Source: Metarhizobium sp039808465
GTDB lineage: Bacteria; Pseudomonadota; Alphaproteobacteria; Rhizobiales; Rhizobiaceae
Direction of reading: 5' to 3'
DNA length: 31,086 bases
NCBI GenBank assembly: GCA_039808465.1
Contig: JBDHTA010000027.1
Span: 1-31,086 of the forward strand
Shown: in pieces, positions 30,220 through 31,086 of the stretch
Layout: each line of letters begins with the position of its first letter
Position numbering within the stretch: the first letter of the stretch is position 1
The notes under the pieces: model-generated
Database searches by the model: none
Told to the model about the DNA's origin: nothing
Seen by the model: the letters and a program-made list of their open reading frames with translations, nothing else
Translations under genes and position numbers: made by a program

Positions 30220-30248
30220 TTGACCTTGCCGGGGGATTATGGCCTAAG
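30220..30248 (+). promoter_or_regulatory. Possible promoter of gltX
   Basis: CTTGACC, with TTGACC at 30220-30225, matches the rhizobial -35, followed at 17 bases by CCTAAG, a poor -10. It lies about 85 bases before the gltX start. Confidence 0.35.
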
Positions 30249-30331
30249 GCCAGCGAAACCCGCACCCTTCCGGCCCGGTCCCGACCTTCGCCGCGCGGGG
30301 TGCTGTCGGCATGTCAGCACAGGCTAGCACC

Positions 30332-31086
30332 ATGACCACTTCCGGCGTCCGCGTACGCATTGCACCCTCTCCGACCGGCGAGCCGCATGTCGGCACCGCC
30401 TATATCGCGTTGTTCAACTATCTCTTCGCGAAAAAACACGGCGGCACCTTCATCCTGCGCATCGAGGATACGGACGCCACCCGCTCGACCCCCGAGTTCG
30501 AGCAGAAGGTTCTCGACGCGCTGAAATGGTGCGGGCTGGAATGGGCCGAAGGCCCCGATATCGGCGGCCCCTACGGCCCCTACCGCCAGAGCGACCGCAA
30601 GGACATCTACAAGCCTTACGTCGACCAGATCGTCGAAAACGGCCACGGCTTCCATTGCTTCTGCACGCCCGAGCGGCTGGACGAGATGCGCGCCGCCCAG
30701 CGCGCCGCGGGCAAGGCCCCGAAATATGACGGCCGCTGTCTGAACCTTACCGCCGAGGAAGTGACGAACCGCATCGCCGCCGGCGAGCCGAACGTCGTGC
30801 GCATGAAGATCCCCGCCGAAGGCGCCTGCAAGTTCGTGGACGGCGTCTATGGCGAAGTGGAAATTCCGTGGGAAGCCGTCGACATGCAGGTTCTGCTGAA
30901 GGCGGACGGCATGCCGACCTACCATCTCGCCAATGTCGTCGACGATCATCTGATGAAGATCACCCATGTCGCGCGCGGCGAGGAATGGCTGGCCTCGGTG
31001 CCGAAGCACATCCTGATCTATCAATATCTCGGCCTCGAGCCGCCGCAGTTCATGCACCTGTCGCTGATGCGCAATGCCGACAAGTC
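30332..31086 (+). CDS. gltX: Glutamyl-tRNA synthetase, 3' end outside window
   Basis: The first 251 residues or so of a class I aminoacyl-tRNA synthetase that charges tRNA-Glu; the frame is open at the window edge. The HIGH-type motif is in RIAPSPTGEPHVGTAYIALFNYLF, followed by FILRIEDTDATRSTPEF, YGPYRQSDR and the late segment DGMPTYHLANVVDDHLMKITHVARGEEW. The KMSKS loop lies past the end. It is very close to the Agrobacterium/Rhizobium GltX start as I remember it. The ATG at 30332 fits that start, but an in-frame ATG seven codons earlier (30311) is possible. Confidence 0.95.
   Translation, partial: MTTSGVRVRIAPSPTGEPHVGTAYIALFNYLFAKKHGGTFILRIEDTDATRSTPEFEQKVLDALKWCGLEWAEGPDIGGPYGPYRQSDRKDIYKPYVDQIVENGHGFHCFCTPERLDEMRAAQRAAGKAPKYDGRCLNLTAEEVTNRIAAGEPNVVRMKIPAEGACKFVDGVYGEVEIPWEAVDMQVLLKADGMPTYHLANVVDDHLMKITHVARGEEWLASVPKHILIYQYLGLEPPQFMHLSLMRNADK

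Overview
The window looks like chromosomal DNA of an alphaproteobacterium of the Rhizobiaceae (Rhizobium/Agrobacterium/Shinella/Ensifer type). The basis is the high GC content, a glutamyl-tRNA synthetase start very like the Agrobacterium/Rhizobium protein, an aa3-oxidase subunit IV of alphaproteobacterial type, an alanine-racemase-fold ornithine decarboxylase with a long leader in the position of the speF RNA, rhizobial palindromic intergenic repeats, and two near-consensus EcfG (general stress sigma) promoters. No 16S or other rRNA, tRNA, IS element, prophage or CRISPR array was seen, so the genus is not fixed.

Layout. 1-3.8 kb: end of a TPR protein, a small cytochrome oxidase subunit, a GlsB/YeaQ stress membrane protein under an EcfG-type promoter, an orphan TRAP binding protein, a PuuD-type amidotransferase-fold hydrolase and a small exported protein. 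3.9-7.4 kb: a lacI-type regulator with a 2-hydroxyacid dehydrogenase, then a MarR regulator divergent from a creatininase-family hydrolase. 7.4-10.0 kb: a His-rich CobW/COG0523 GTPase, an Imm45-like small protein and a WD40 propeller in one tight operon. 10.0-11.6 kb: heme oxygenase, a possible 55-nt stress-induced RNA, a RIME-like mosaic repeat and a GNAT acetyltransferase. 11.6-14.3 kb: ornithine decarboxylase with a ~470-nt structured leader, and a divergent LysR regulator. 14.3-17.8 kb: a DUF1007/NicO metal-export or uptake pair, two small membrane or TerB-like genes and KDPG aldolase. 18-19.5 kb: a CYTH triphosphatase and tRNA hydroxylase TrhO. 19.6-23.4 kb: a CHASE4-GGDEF-EAL enzyme and xylulokinase. 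23.5-27.2 kb: an EmrAB-type efflux pump with divergent TetR regulator and two matching operators. 27.3-31.1 kb: TerC, an unexplained structured intergenic region, an SLC13/RCK_C transporter and the first two thirds or so of gltX.

Most of the window is housekeeping and physiology. The parts least explained by ordinary genes are: (i) the promoter-terminator cassette at 10688-10775, which would make a very short EcfG-dependent RNA upstream of heme oxygenase; (ii) the long ornithine decarboxylase leader with a duplicated hairpin module; (iii) the structured 330-bp gap at 28080-28409, whose terminator points to a minus-strand transcript; (iv) the metallochaperone-Imm45-WD40 operon; and (v) a 12-bp candidate operator shared by the lacI and xylB promoter regions.

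All family assignments come from reading the translated sequences and from memory of the families. No database search was run.
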